Source: an uncultured Collinsella sp. | Lineage (GTDB): Bacteria; Actinomycetota; Coriobacteriia; Coriobacteriales; Coriobacteriaceae | Direction of reading: 5' to 3' | Length of the DNA stretch: 64,000 bases | NCBI GenBank assembly: GCA_958439425.1 | Contig: CAUBVH010000009.1 | Location: forward strand, 24,201-88,200 | Part shown: piece by piece, positions 34,489 through 42,528 of the stretch | How the letters are laid out: every line of letters begins with the position of its first letter | Position numbering within the stretch: the stretch's first letter is position 1 | Made by a program: the position numbers and the translations under genes | The notes under the pieces: generated by a model | What the model saw: only the letters and a program-made list of their open reading frames with translations | Told to the model about the DNA's origin: nothing | The model's database searches: none

Positions 34489-36367
34489 CCAGCCGTGTGG
34501 TCTGGGAGACATCGCTGTGTCCGAGCTCGTATTGCAGCTCGATGCCGCGGCTGCCGAGAAGCGCTACTCGGTCTTTTGGTGCAACGTCGGCGATGCGGAC
34601 AAGCATGCCGTGGCAAACTTTATGGCCGATGTGTGCCAGACAGGTAAGGTCGTCGCGCTTACGCAGCTCGAGGACAACCGCGTCTTTCTGATGGTCAAGG
34701 CGGGCGCGCAGACGGGTGACCTGAGCGCTTCGCTCGACCATGAGCAAATGGTTCCGATTAAAACTCATTGGAACGAGCTGGATGATTACATCGCATTGCG
34801 TCTGCTGTTCAACTCGTGCTCGCAATTTGAGGGGATCGAGGACGAGATTCCCAATGATACGGGGCACTTGTATGTTGTAAGCGCCAAGGGTGCTCGCCGC
34901 GACGCCATTGAGGAAGCTGGAACGGGCCCTGCCAAGATTGAGACGGTCGAGACCGTTATCAACGAGGATTGCACCTTCGAACTTAAGATCCGAACGTTTA
35001 CCAAGCGACGGGTGCTCATCGGTCGTGCGGCAGGCGACAAGAAGGAGCTCGAGAAGATTAACAGCCAGGTTGGTTACAGGCTGTCGCCCGTGGCTTCGGT
35101 GGTGCTGGCTCACGGACAACGTGACGAGTACATCCTGCGCCGCGCCAAGGGCGATAAGCCGTCCAAGCGCCGTGATCTTACGTTTTCGGCCCAAGCGGAA
35201 AAGGTCGCCTATACCAAGAAGGGCATCCTGTACCGAGAGCTGCAGATCCTCGAGCGCCGGTACGGCGACTTTGCCCGGGTGTCGCTCAGGGAGTATCCGC
35301 GCAAGAGCTTCTACGAGGTTTTGAAAAGCGAGCGATATGCCCGCGTGGTTGCGGAGCGCGCGGTGGGACAGCGGGTTGTGGTGTCGTTTGCGCACAAAGG
35401 GCTTGCTGGGGTGGCGCGCCAGTTGGTCGATCGACTCAACGATTCCTCGTGGGGCGTGTGCGCGTCGTATGGCGGGAAGGATGTGGATCCGCTGGCGTGG
35501 AATATCGTCATGGTGCCCAACGAGGTCGCCGAGAACGATGGCTATGCCCTGCACGCTGGCGTGGTTGAGCAGCATGTGACGCCGGACGTGTGCGAGCCGC
35601 TGTTTAAGGCGGCGTCGAATGCAAAGGTGTGCGGCGCACAGGAGGGAATCCTGGGCGCCATGCTCAAAGAGCTGTTGGTTAAGCAGGATGTTGCCGACGG
35701 CCGGGTGAAGGCGTTTGACCTTGGCTCTTTTGGCGTTGGGTCGGTGACGGTCTGTGGCGTGGTCAATGTCCCGCGCAAGGAGAAGGATAAGGTTGAGCTG
35801 GATGAACGCCTCGCAACGCTAACGATTGGTGTCGACGGGACCATGGACTACACCTCGCATCCCATCGAGGACGGTCCTGTGGACGAGATGGAGCTTGAAC
35901 TGCTGACGTCGGACGGCAAACTCGACAAGGATGCCTACATCTTTGACGTGCGGGCAGGCGAACGATCTATGTTGGCACGCGTGCGGGACACGGGCTTGAC
36001 GACCTTCTCCAACACTTTTGTGACCTTGGTGCGCGATTACCAGCTTACGGGTAAGGCGGGTCGTAAGAAGGAGTTTTTCGAGAGCTACAACTCGCCCTAT
36101 TACGGTATTGGAACGTTCGAACGTGCAGGGTTGACCTGCTACTTTGTGGGCGTCAACAACGGCACCAAGGAGGATCTGGCAACGTCGATTCATGTGCGCT
36201 CGGTCGAGGTGCTCGAAGGCGACGATCTGTCCGAGCTGCTGGTTCAGCTGGTCAATGAGGGGCTTTCGCGCCACGGGGCTCCTTCCAGGTGGCCGATTCC
36301 GGTGAAGTATCTCAACGAATATGCCGCGCGTGAGGGCGCGGCGGGGGAGTGTGGTATTTGCTCGTGA
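34472..36367 (+). CDS. Unknown 631-residue protein, possible PIWI/RNase H-like C-terminus
   Basis: The gene starts with GTG overlapping the helicase by 17 bp; a GTG at 34517 with a GGGAG site is an alternative start. The C-terminal third runs VVEQHVTPDV, MLKELLVKQDV, SPYYGIGTFE, IHVRSVEVLEGD and ends SRWPIPVKYLNEYAAREG. The order of an LKEL/K helix, a YYG strand, a (V)RS-x-E-x-L strand and a final P-x-P-x-x-Y-x-x-E-Y helix recalls the RNase H-fold end of prokaryotic PIWI-RE proteins, which occur in operons with a helicase and a nuclease. That similarity is weak and from memory; I cannot point to catalytic residues. Otherwise the protein is unrecognised. Confidence 0.5.
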   Translation: MQSKHNQPCGLGDIAVSELVLQLDAAAAEKRYSVFWCNVGDADKHAVANFMADVCQTGKVVALTQLEDNRVFLMVKAGAQTGDLSASLDHEQMVPIKTHWNELDDYIALRLLFNSCSQFEGIEDEIPNDTGHLYVVSAKGARRDAIEEAGTGPAKIETVETVINEDCTFELKIRTFTKRRVLIGRAAGDKKELEKINSQVGYRLSPVASVVLAHGQRDEYILRRAKGDKPSKRRDLTFSAQAEKVAYTKKGILYRELQILERRYGDFARVSLREYPRKSFYEVLKSERYARVVAERAVGQRVVVSFAHKGLAGVARQLVDRLNDSSWGVCASYGGKDVDPLAWNIVMVPNEVAENDGYALHAGVVEQHVTPDVCEPLFKAASNAKVCGAQEGILGAMLKELLVKQDVADGRVKAFDLGSFGVGSVTVCGVVNVPRKEKDKVELDERLATLTIGVDGTMDYTSHPIEDGPVDEMELELLTSDGKLDKDAYIFDVRAGERSMLARVRDTGLTTFSNTFVTLVRDYQLTGKAGRKKEFFESYNSPYYGIGTFERAGLTCYFVGVNNGTKEDLATSIHVRSVEVLEGDDLSELLVQLVNEGLSRHGAPSRWPIPVKYLNEYAAREGAAGECGICS

Positions 36368-36409
36368 GGAAACAGATTGGTTATATGTGCTAGAAAACTA
36401 AAATTGTTC

Positions 36410-36438
36410 TTGCAACATACAAGCGGAGCGCATATACT
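36410..36438 (+). promoter_or_regulatory. Sigma-A-type promoter
   Basis: TTGCAA at 36410-36415, a 17-bp spacer and TATACT at 36433-36438 form a good housekeeping promoter, about 75 bp upstream of the small gene at 36517. Confidence 0.7.
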
Positions 36439-36516
36439 GCAGTCATAGCGTATGAGATGGGGTCTCTAAAAGAGGCCAAGCACAGCAATTTGAGTTTATG
36501 TAGACGGGACTTGAGC

Positions 36517-36747
36517 ATGAACACCAGCAGTTTCTCCTTTAACAACGATAATAGTGGTTACATTAATCTCGAGACTATCTTTGGTTGCACTGTCGGTTCT
36601 CGCGCAGAGAACGGGATTGTATTTCTAGATGAAGAGAAGCCATGCGGCGAAGAACTCGAGTATTTAGATGAGATTGAGCGCGAGCGGAACTATGAGTTTG
36701 GTTTTTGCGGAGATCAGTTTCATCACGATTCAATTCGCTCAATTTAA
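36517..36747 (+). CDS. Small acidic protein, unknown
   Basis: A 76-residue acidic protein (EEKPCGEELEYLDEIERE) rich in Asn, Phe and Glu, with no membrane segment or known motif. The ATG at 36517 lies about 75 nt after a good promoter. It ends just before a weak hairpin. Its AT-rich composition differs from the surface-protein gene that follows. Function unknown; small acidic proteins in defence islands can be anti-restriction or regulatory proteins, but there is no direct evidence here. Confidence 0.5.
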   Translation: MNTSSFSFNNDNSGYINLETIFGCTVGSRAENGIVFLDEEKPCGEELEYLDEIERERNYEFGFCGDQFHHDSIRSI

Positions 36748-36750
36748 TTA

Positions 36751-36777
36751 CCCCGTTATCACCTCTTTTTAATGGGG
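36751..36777 (+). terminator. Weak hairpin after the small acidic gene
   Basis: CCCCGTTA (36751-36758) pairs with TAATGGGG (36770-36777) with one G-U pair; the T run lies in the loop, so termination is doubtful. Confidence 0.35.
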
Positions 36778-36833
36778 CAAGTCAGATCGACTATCTGTGG
36801 CAAACAACGGCTCACCGTGGGAAGGAATCGGCA

Positions 36834-39800
36834 ATGAGCAAGAACATGAACAAGGACATGAACGGCAAGGCTTTGGGTAAGGCCAAGGCGGCTGGACGCG
36901 TGGCGACAGTTGCTGCGGCGACGATTGCCATGACGGGCGGCTCGCTGCTGTCGCCCCTGGCCGCGGCGGCGCAGGGTGCGGATGGCATTGGCGCTGCGGG
37001 CGCAACGGCTGCGGTGATGTCGCCGCTGACGAGCGCTGCGGCCGCCGGTGCTGGCGCGGGTGCTGTGTCTGCGGCGCAAAAGGTCGCCGACCTGCAGGCT
37101 GCAGTTGATGCGGCGCGTGCCAAAGCTGCTGCTGCCAAGGCCGATCTGGAAGCGGCTGCTGCTCCCTACGATGCTGCTGCCGCCAACCAGCAGCGGGCGC
37201 AGGGCGTCTATGACGCGGCCCGCGGTGCAAGTGATAGCGCGGTTTCCGCTGCCTCGGCCGGGCTGGAAAAGCAGCTGGGCGCTGCGCAGGACAAGGCCGA
37301 TTTGGATGTCAAGACGCTTGAGGACGCTCAGGCTGCGCTCGATGCCGCCAAGAAGAACCTGACGGACAAGGACGAAGCCCTGGTTGCCGCGCAGAAGGCG
37401 GCCGCCAATGCCCAGTCTGCGCTTGAGACCGCACAGGCTGCTGCATCCGACGCCACGCCCGAGGCCGTAGCCGCCGCTCAGGCGGCCGCAGAGCAGGCTG
37501 CGAGTGATTTGGAGCAGGCAAAGCAGCAGGCCGCTGATGCGCAAGCCAAACTCTCGGATGCCCGGGCGGCTGCCGATGCCGCCGCTGCCAAGCAGCGGGA
37601 AACGCAGGTCAAGCTTTCGGCAGCTCAGCAGGCAAAGACCGCGGCAGATGCGGACGTGGACGCCGCACAGGCGAGCTATGACGCGGCCAAGGCCGATCTG
37701 GATCGAGCCGAGCAGGGCGCTGCGGGCCCGGAGTACGAGGACGCCAAGGCAAAGGTGACTGCTGCGTCCGAGGCGCTGACGGCCGCCAAGGCCACGCAGG
37801 CGCAGCGCGAGGGCGAGCTTGCCGCCGCCGAGCAAGAGGCGACTGCCGTCGAGGGCGAGGTGCAGACTGCCCAGCAGGCAGTTGCCAATCAGCAGCAGGT
37901 TGCCACCGATGCCCAGACCAAGCTGGATGACGCGGCTGCCGCCAAGACGGCAGCCGATGCCGCCCTTGACCAGGCCAAGGCCGATCATGCCTCCGCGCTT
38001 ACGGAGTTGGCCGACGCCCAGGTCAAGCTCTCGGCAGCCAAGGACGAGAAAGACGCTGCAGACAAGGCGCTCAATCAGGCGAAGGCCCAAAAGCAGCAGG
38101 CCGATCAGGCTGTGGCCCAGGCCCAGGCCAAGCTCGATGCCGCTCAGGCAACGGCGAACGCGTCGGCGGAGAATTACCGTCAGGGTGCTATCGCGTTCTT
38201 TAAAAGTGTGGGCGCCAACGATGCGGCGAATATCATCCTCAACTGCAAACTCGCTAACTACAACAAGGTGGGCGAGGAGGTCGACGCGACAAGCCTGACC
38301 AATATGAAGCAGGCGGTCGTGTGGCTCAAAGCGTGCAACGAGTATCGCGCAAGCGTTGGCCTAGGCGAGCTCAAGGTAACGTATGCCATGATGGCGACTG
38401 CCATTGCCGATGCGAACTTCTCGGATACGAAAGTCGCGCACGCTCAGCAGTTTAACGTGGGCGAGAATGTGGCGTGGAACTACGGAAGCAATCCGTTTAA
38501 GCAGTGGGTCGATCAGGAGAAGGCCATCTTTGATGCTGCCGCCGCCTCGCTGGGCGCATCGGGCCTTACGGGAAAGGCCGCTTACGATTTCTATACGGCG
38601 CATAGCTCCCAGATTGATAACTACGCCGCACTGCACGGTGGATCAAGCCCCTCGGTCGGCCATTACATCAACGTGATCAACCCCGATTACACCGTGACGG
38701 GCATGGGCGTTTGCACGCGAGGGACGCTGTACGGGAGTACACAGGCGCAGACATTTGTATATTCTGGTCAATGGTACAAGCCGTATAACCTCAATCCGAT
38801 GACGGTTGCAGAGTATGAGGCTGCGTTGAACGCGTGGTGTGACGCTCTGGCAAATCCCGAGCAGGGCGTGGACGCGGTACGCAAGGAGCTTGCTGCGGCG
38901 CAGGGCGTTGCCGAGGATGCGGGCAACAAGGTGAATGTTGCATCGCAGGCCGTTGCGGCAAAGCAGGCCCAGGTTGAGCGTGCTGCCGCTGACGTCGATA
39001 CTGCGGCTGCCAAGGCCTCTGATGCCCAGGCTGCTGTGGAGCAGAAACAAGCTGTAGCTGATGCCGCCGCGCGTGCCGTGAGCGATGCCCGCGCCGATTT
39101 GAGCGCTGCCAACGCCGTTGTTGCGGCGGCACAGGATGCCGTGGCTGCCAAGTCTGGCGAGCTCGACATTGCCAAGGGCAAGGCGGCTGCTGCCAAACGC
39201 GCGCTGGACGCCGCTCGTACCGGTGTTGACGAAAAGCAGGATGCACTTGCCGCGGCCCAGGATGAGCTGGCGGCATACTCAGCCGATATCGCCGCTGCTC
39301 AGCGTGCGTTTGATGCGGCATCGTCTGCACTCGAAGACGCTCGTGCCAATCAGCGCGTGGCGGAGGCCGAACTTCTTGCCGCCCAAGGCGATGCCGATCA
39401 GGCAGGCATCGATGCTGCTGCCACTCAGGCGGAGCTCGATATGGCCCAGCAGGCTGCGAGCGATGCCGACGCCGTCGTGGCAACGGCTCAGGCAAAATCT
39501 GATGCAGCTGCCGGGCGTGCCTCTCAGCTTAAGAATGCCGCTGCGGCACTTGCCAGGGCCACAGAGGGCAAAGCCACTGCCGATGTCGCGCTCGATGCTG
39601 CGGAGGTGGCCGTGAGCGATGCCGAGTACGACGTGGTGGAGGCTGGCGATGCCGTGGCGAATGCAACTGCCGCCCGCGATGCCTCTGCCGCCGCGGTTGC
39701 CCGCCTGCGCAGCGTCAATCTTGCCGAAGCCATCGTCAATGGCAGCGCTGACGATGCGGACGAGGCGCTCAACGCCAAGATCGCTGCGGCCCACGATGCC

Positions 39801-40184
39801 GCCGAGCGTGCCGCGACCGCCAAGGCCGAGCTCGATGCCGCCGTGGCTGCGACGGATGCCGTGGCGCCGGCATACTTGGAGGCGCTTGCAAACTACACCG
39901 CCGCCAAGGCCGAGCTCGACCAGGCTATTGCCGAGCTCAACGCCGAGATTGCTCGCCAAGAGGCCGCCGAACGCGGGAATGGCGAGCAGGCTCAGACCGC
40001 TACGCAGGTGACGTACCAGGCAAAACATGCGGTGGCAACAACCGAGATTGCGACGCAGCAGACGGCGATGCCTGCCACGGGCGATGCGTTCGACCTGCTG
40101 GGCGAGACCTTCGTTATCGGCGGCACGGTCCTGGTAGCCGCCGGTGTCTTCCTGTCCGATAAACGCCGCCAGCTGATTCGTTAG
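36834..40184 (+). CDS. Cell-wall-anchored CAP-domain surface protein with long coiled coils
   Basis: A 1116-residue secreted protein. It has a signal peptide (about residues 1-48, hydrophobic core VATVAAATIAMTGGSLL), then about 400 residues of Ala/Asp/Lys/Gln-rich coiled coil, a CAP (SCP/PR-1) domain (about 450-645; VVWLKACNEYRASVGLGEL, VGENVAWNYGSNPFKQWV, GHYINVINP), a second coiled coil of about 400 residues, and a C-terminal MPATG (near 1079) followed by a hydrophobic helix and a KRRQLIR tail, a sortase signal of LPXTG type. CAP domains occur in secreted proteins of varied function. The two rods would hold the CAP domain away from the wall. An AAGGA ribosome site supports this start. Adhesion or host interaction is inferred. 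Confidence 0.88.
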   Translation: MSKNMNKDMNGKALGKAKAAGRVATVAAATIAMTGGSLLSPLAAAAQGADGIGAAGATAAVMSPLTSAAAAGAGAGAVSAAQKVADLQAAVDAARAKAAAAKADLEAAAAPYDAAAANQQRAQGVYDAARGASDSAVSAASAGLEKQLGAAQDKADLDVKTLEDAQAALDAAKKNLTDKDEALVAAQKAAANAQSALETAQAAASDATPEAVAAAQAAAEQAASDLEQAKQQAADAQAKLSDARAAADAAAAKQRETQVKLSAAQQAKTAADADVDAAQASYDAAKADLDRAEQGAAGPEYEDAKAKVTAASEALTAAKATQAQREGELAAAEQEATAVEGEVQTAQQAVANQQQVATDAQTKLDDAAAAKTAADAALDQAKADHASALTELADAQVKLSAAKDEKDAADKALNQAKAQKQQADQAVAQAQAKLDAAQATANASAENYRQGAIAFFKSVGANDAANIILNCKLANYNKVGEEVDATSLTNMKQAVVWLKACNEYRASVGLGELKVTYAMMATAIADANFSDTKVAHAQQFNVGENVAWNYGSNPFKQWVDQEKAIFDAAAASLGASGLTGKAAYDFYTAHSSQIDNYAALHGGSSPSVGHYINVINPDYTVTGMGVCTRGTLYGSTQAQTFVYSGQWYKPYNLNPMTVAEYEAALNAWCDALANPEQGVDAVRKELAAAQGVAEDAGNKVNVASQAVAAKQAQVERAAADVDTAAAKASDAQAAVEQKQAVADAAARAVSDARADLSAANAVVAAAQDAVAAKSGELDIAKGKAAAAKRALDAARTGVDEKQDALAAAQDELAAYSADIAAAQRAFDAASSALEDARANQRVAEAELLAAQGDADQAGIDAAATQAELDMAQQAASDADAVVATAQAKSDAAAGRASQLKNAAAALARATEGKATADVALDAAEVAVSDAEYDVVEAGDAVANATAARDASAAAVARLRSVNLAEAIVNGSADDADEALNAKIAAAHDAAERAATAKAELDAAVAATDAVAPAYLEALANYTAAKAELDQAIAELNAEIARQEAAERGNGEQAQTATQVTYQAKHAVATTEIATQQTAMPATGDAFDLLGETFVIGGTVLVAAGVFLSDKRRQLIR

Positions 40185-40289
40185 GGACAGAAGGGACTGC
40201 GGGCCATTTTCGGCGCGTACCGTGGGGGGTGATGAGGCTCCATGCGGCGCGCGCTGCCTTGTTCTTTAAGAGCGATTAAGGAGGGACAT

Positions 40290-40646
40290 ATGCAAATTAG
40301 GGGAGAGGCCGCGATCGTCTGTGGATTCATGGCGGGCCTGGCAACGGGGCTGCTGTTCGATGGATGTTTCGACAGCTATATCAATCGGTTCTGCGATTCT
40401 GGTTTTTCGAGAGGCAAGCCTTGGAAAACAGCGTCGGCTCATCGAGAAGCGACCGCGCCCATCGAGCCCCGCAGTGTGGATACCTCAAAAATCAAGGTAA
40501 TCGTCACTAAGAACGGCAAGATTTATCACCGCTCTGCTGGATGCAAGAACCTTCCTCAAAACGCCATCAGAACAAGCGTGCCTTTGGCGACCGCGCTCAA
40601 GCGAGGAAAGATCCCCTGTTCAGCATGTTGCCCGTCGGCGGTTTAG
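40290..40646 (+). CDS. Small exported/membrane protein with Cys-rich metal-site motif
   Basis: A 118-residue protein with an N-terminal hydrophobic segment (about residues 7-24) and a C-terminal module IYHRSAGCKNLPQN ... ALKRGKIPCSACCPS. The pattern Y-H-x4-C-(x)n-P-C-x-x-C is found in small Ada-like zinc modules attached to secreted nucleases and surface proteins. The ATG at 40290 has an AAGGAGG ribosome site. It follows the surface-protein gene and may be functionally linked to it. Metal binding is inferred from the Cys/His pattern. Confidence 0.65.
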   Translation: MQIRGEAAIVCGFMAGLATGLLFDGCFDSYINRFCDSGFSRGKPWKTASAHREATAPIEPRSVDTSKIKVIVTKNGKIYHRSAGCKNLPQNAIRTSVPLATALKRGKIPCSACCPSAV

Positions 40647-40684
40647 GAGATTCTTCAGGGCTGCTCTGCAAGGATATGGGTCCC

Positions 40685-40716
40685 TGCGGACGCGTGGGTT
40701 TAAAAACGTGTCCGCA
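40685..40716 (+). terminator. Hairpin after the Cys-rich gene
   Basis: TGCGGACGCG (40685-40694) pairs with CGTGTCCGCA (40707-40716) with one G-U pair. No T tract follows, so it may be a processing or weak termination site. Confidence 0.45.
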
Positions 40717-40799
40717 CGACATGTGACACTTAACCTGCCGTCATGCTCCGTCGCGGCGGCATGCATCTGAACAGCGACCCTCTAAGGAGTTCGATATCG

Positions 40800-41039
40800 A
40801 TGAGTGACAACACCAAACATCTCGCAAAGAAGTGCGTCAAGGACGCGGGGCCGTGTCTCGCGCTGTGCGCAGCCGGCGCAGCGATCGCGCTGCTGGCTGT
40901 TCTGGGGCCATTCGACGTGCTCCGAAGTGCCAGTTCCCTGCACGTCATCATCGCCCTTGCCGGTGCCATGATGACCGGCGGCGTGCTCGATCTGATCTTT
41001 TGGGTGTTTGACCCGTTTGGATGGAAGAACGAGGGGTAA
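40800..41039 (+). CDS. Small two-helix membrane protein
   Basis: A 79-residue protein with two hydrophobic helices (about residues 17-38 and 46-68) and a Lys-rich N-terminus. The ATG at 40800 has an AAGGAG ribosome site; an upstream in-frame start has none. No family is recognised. It precedes the metallophosphoesterase genes by 85 bp. Confidence 0.6.
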   Translation: MSDNTKHLAKKCVKDAGPCLALCAAGAAIALLAVLGPFDVLRSASSLHVIIALAGAMMTGGVLDLIFWVFDPFGWKNEG

Positions 41040-41124
41040 GCCCTAAGGGATGCAGATGCCGGGGCAGACCCGCAATTTCTGCTATCGATTTGTCCAGAGC
41101 CGCACAGCGCGGAGGTGTTGTTTG

Positions 41125-41880
41125 ATGTCCATTTTCGTTACCGGAGACGTTCACGGTGTTGCCGAGTACGGGGCGAGCCGCTTCTCGTCGCGCGTTTGGC
41201 CATTGGGTCGTACGCTGACGCGCGATGACGTGGTGATCGTTGCCGGTGACTTTGGCTTTATATGGAGTGGCTCAAACACCGACAAATACTGGCTCGACTG
41301 GTTTGAGTCCAAGCCCTGGACCACGTGTTTTGTCGACGGTAATCACGAGAATCACCATTTGCTGGCGGGGCTGCCGATCCGAGAGTGGAACGGGGGCCTC
41401 GTTCACGAGGCTCGCCCACATGTGCTGCACCTGATGCGCGGCGAGGTGTTCGACATCGCGGGGAACACGGTGCTCGCCATGGGTGGAGCCGCGAGCCATG
41501 ACAAACAGTGGCGCCGGGAGGGAAAGACGTGGTGGCCCGAGGAAATGCCGAGTGAGAGCGAGGTGGAATACTGTCGCGCCTCGCTCGATCGTGTGGGCTG
41601 GAAGGTCGACTATGTTGTGACTCACGAGGCGCCGGTCGATTTGGCAGACGAGCTGTGCATGGAGTGCAATCGCGAGTTCTACGACGATTCGCTGCAGGCC
41701 TTTTTGGGCGAGCTCGATGGGCGACTCGACTACCGCACCTGGTTCTTTGGCCATTACCATGACGATGAATGGCGCGATGAAAAGCATCGCCTTATCTACC
41801 AAGATATCGTGCGGATCGAAGCGCGATGTGCCGACGGATTCGGCGAGACGACGAGCAACTATTCCGAGCAAGAGCGTTAG
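41125..41880 (+). CDS. Metallophosphoesterase (1 of 3)
   Basis: A 251-residue calcineurin-like phosphoesterase. The dimetal-site motifs are complete: FVTGDVHG (D-x-H), VIVAGDFGF (G-D), VDGNHENH (G-N-H-E), VVTHEAP (H) and FFGHYHDD (G-H-x-H). It is clearly paralogous to the third gene of this cluster (shared LMRGEVF, AMGGAAS and VGWKVDYV). Substrate cannot be deduced; relatives act on phosphoproteins, nucleotides or RNA ends. The ATG at 41125 has a GGAGGTG ribosome site. It lies 9 bp before the next phosphoesterase gene. Confidence 0.9.
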   Translation: MSIFVTGDVHGVAEYGASRFSSRVWPLGRTLTRDDVVIVAGDFGFIWSGSNTDKYWLDWFESKPWTTCFVDGNHENHHLLAGLPIREWNGGLVHEARPHVLHLMRGEVFDIAGNTVLAMGGAASHDKQWRREGKTWWPEEMPSESEVEYCRASLDRVGWKVDYVVTHEAPVDLADELCMECNREFYDDSLQAFLGELDGRLDYRTWFFGHYHDDEWRDEKHRLIYQDIVRIEARCADGFGETTSNYSEQER

Positions 41881-41889
41881 GAGGTCCCC

Positions 41890-42528
41890 GTGATCTGGTT
41901 TACCAGCGATACTCACTTTGGACACGAGAACATGCTACGGCTTAGCGATAGGCCTTGGTCGACTGTTGCGCAGATGAACGACGCCATGGTCGCCAACATT
42001 AACAGCAAGGTTGCTGTGGACGACGAGCTCTACATTTTGGGTGACTTTAGCTTTAAGATGACGGTCAAAGAGGCCTACGAACTGCGCAAAAGCATCGTAT
42101 GCAAGCGCGTCCACCTGCTGCCCGGCAACCACGACAAAGACTGGACGCAGCCTGCGGTGGCGGATGCCTTTATCGTCGAGCCGTCCATTTGCGTGCTCAA
42201 GATCGACCGCCAAAAAATCGTGCTGAGCCACTATCCCATGGCTGACTGGCAGGGCATGTCGCACGGCAGCTGGCATTTGCACGGGCATATCCACAGTTGC
42301 GGCGGCGCGTACAACAATTTCAACTGCAGGCAGGGACTGCTGCGCTATGACGTGGGTGTCGACGCCAACGGCTACGCCCCGGTGAGCCTGGGGGAGCTCA
42401 AGACGTGGTTTGCGCAGGTCGACGAGCCGACGTGTTGCGTTAAATGGCCGTGGTGGGTCAACGCCACGGGCGACGAGCAGGTCGAGCGCGATCTCGAAGC
42501 CTATAAGAGGGAAGTGATGATCCGATGA
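41890..42528 (+). CDS. Metallophosphoesterase (2 of 3)
   Basis: A 212-residue phosphoesterase of a different subgroup from its neighbours. It starts with GTG after a perfect AGGAGGT ribosome site. Motifs are FTSDTHFGHENML, LYILGDFSF, LLPGNHDKDW, VLSHYPM and LHGHIHSCG. Proteins of this type are often annotated as phage-like or YfcE-like phosphoesterases. Its ATGA stop-start overlap with the third gene shows translational coupling. The Trp-rich C-terminal extension (CCVKWPWWVNATGDEQ) is unusual. Confidence 0.9.
   Translation: MIWFTSDTHFGHENMLRLSDRPWSTVAQMNDAMVANINSKVAVDDELYILGDFSFKMTVKEAYELRKSIVCKRVHLLPGNHDKDWTQPAVADAFIVEPSICVLKIDRQKIVLSHYPMADWQGMSHGSWHLHGHIHSCGGAYNNFNCRQGLLRYDVGVDANGYAPVSLGELKTWFAQVDEPTCCVKWPWWVNATGDEQVERDLEAYKREVMIR

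Noticed and set aside
11312..36367. Integrative conjugative element
   Set aside because: Only a VirD4-like gene supports it; relaxase, VirB4, integrase and oriT-like features are not seen in the window. It remains possible if genes lie outside the window.
40685..40716. Strong intrinsic terminator
   Set aside because: The stem is good but no T tract follows; listed only as a weak hairpin.
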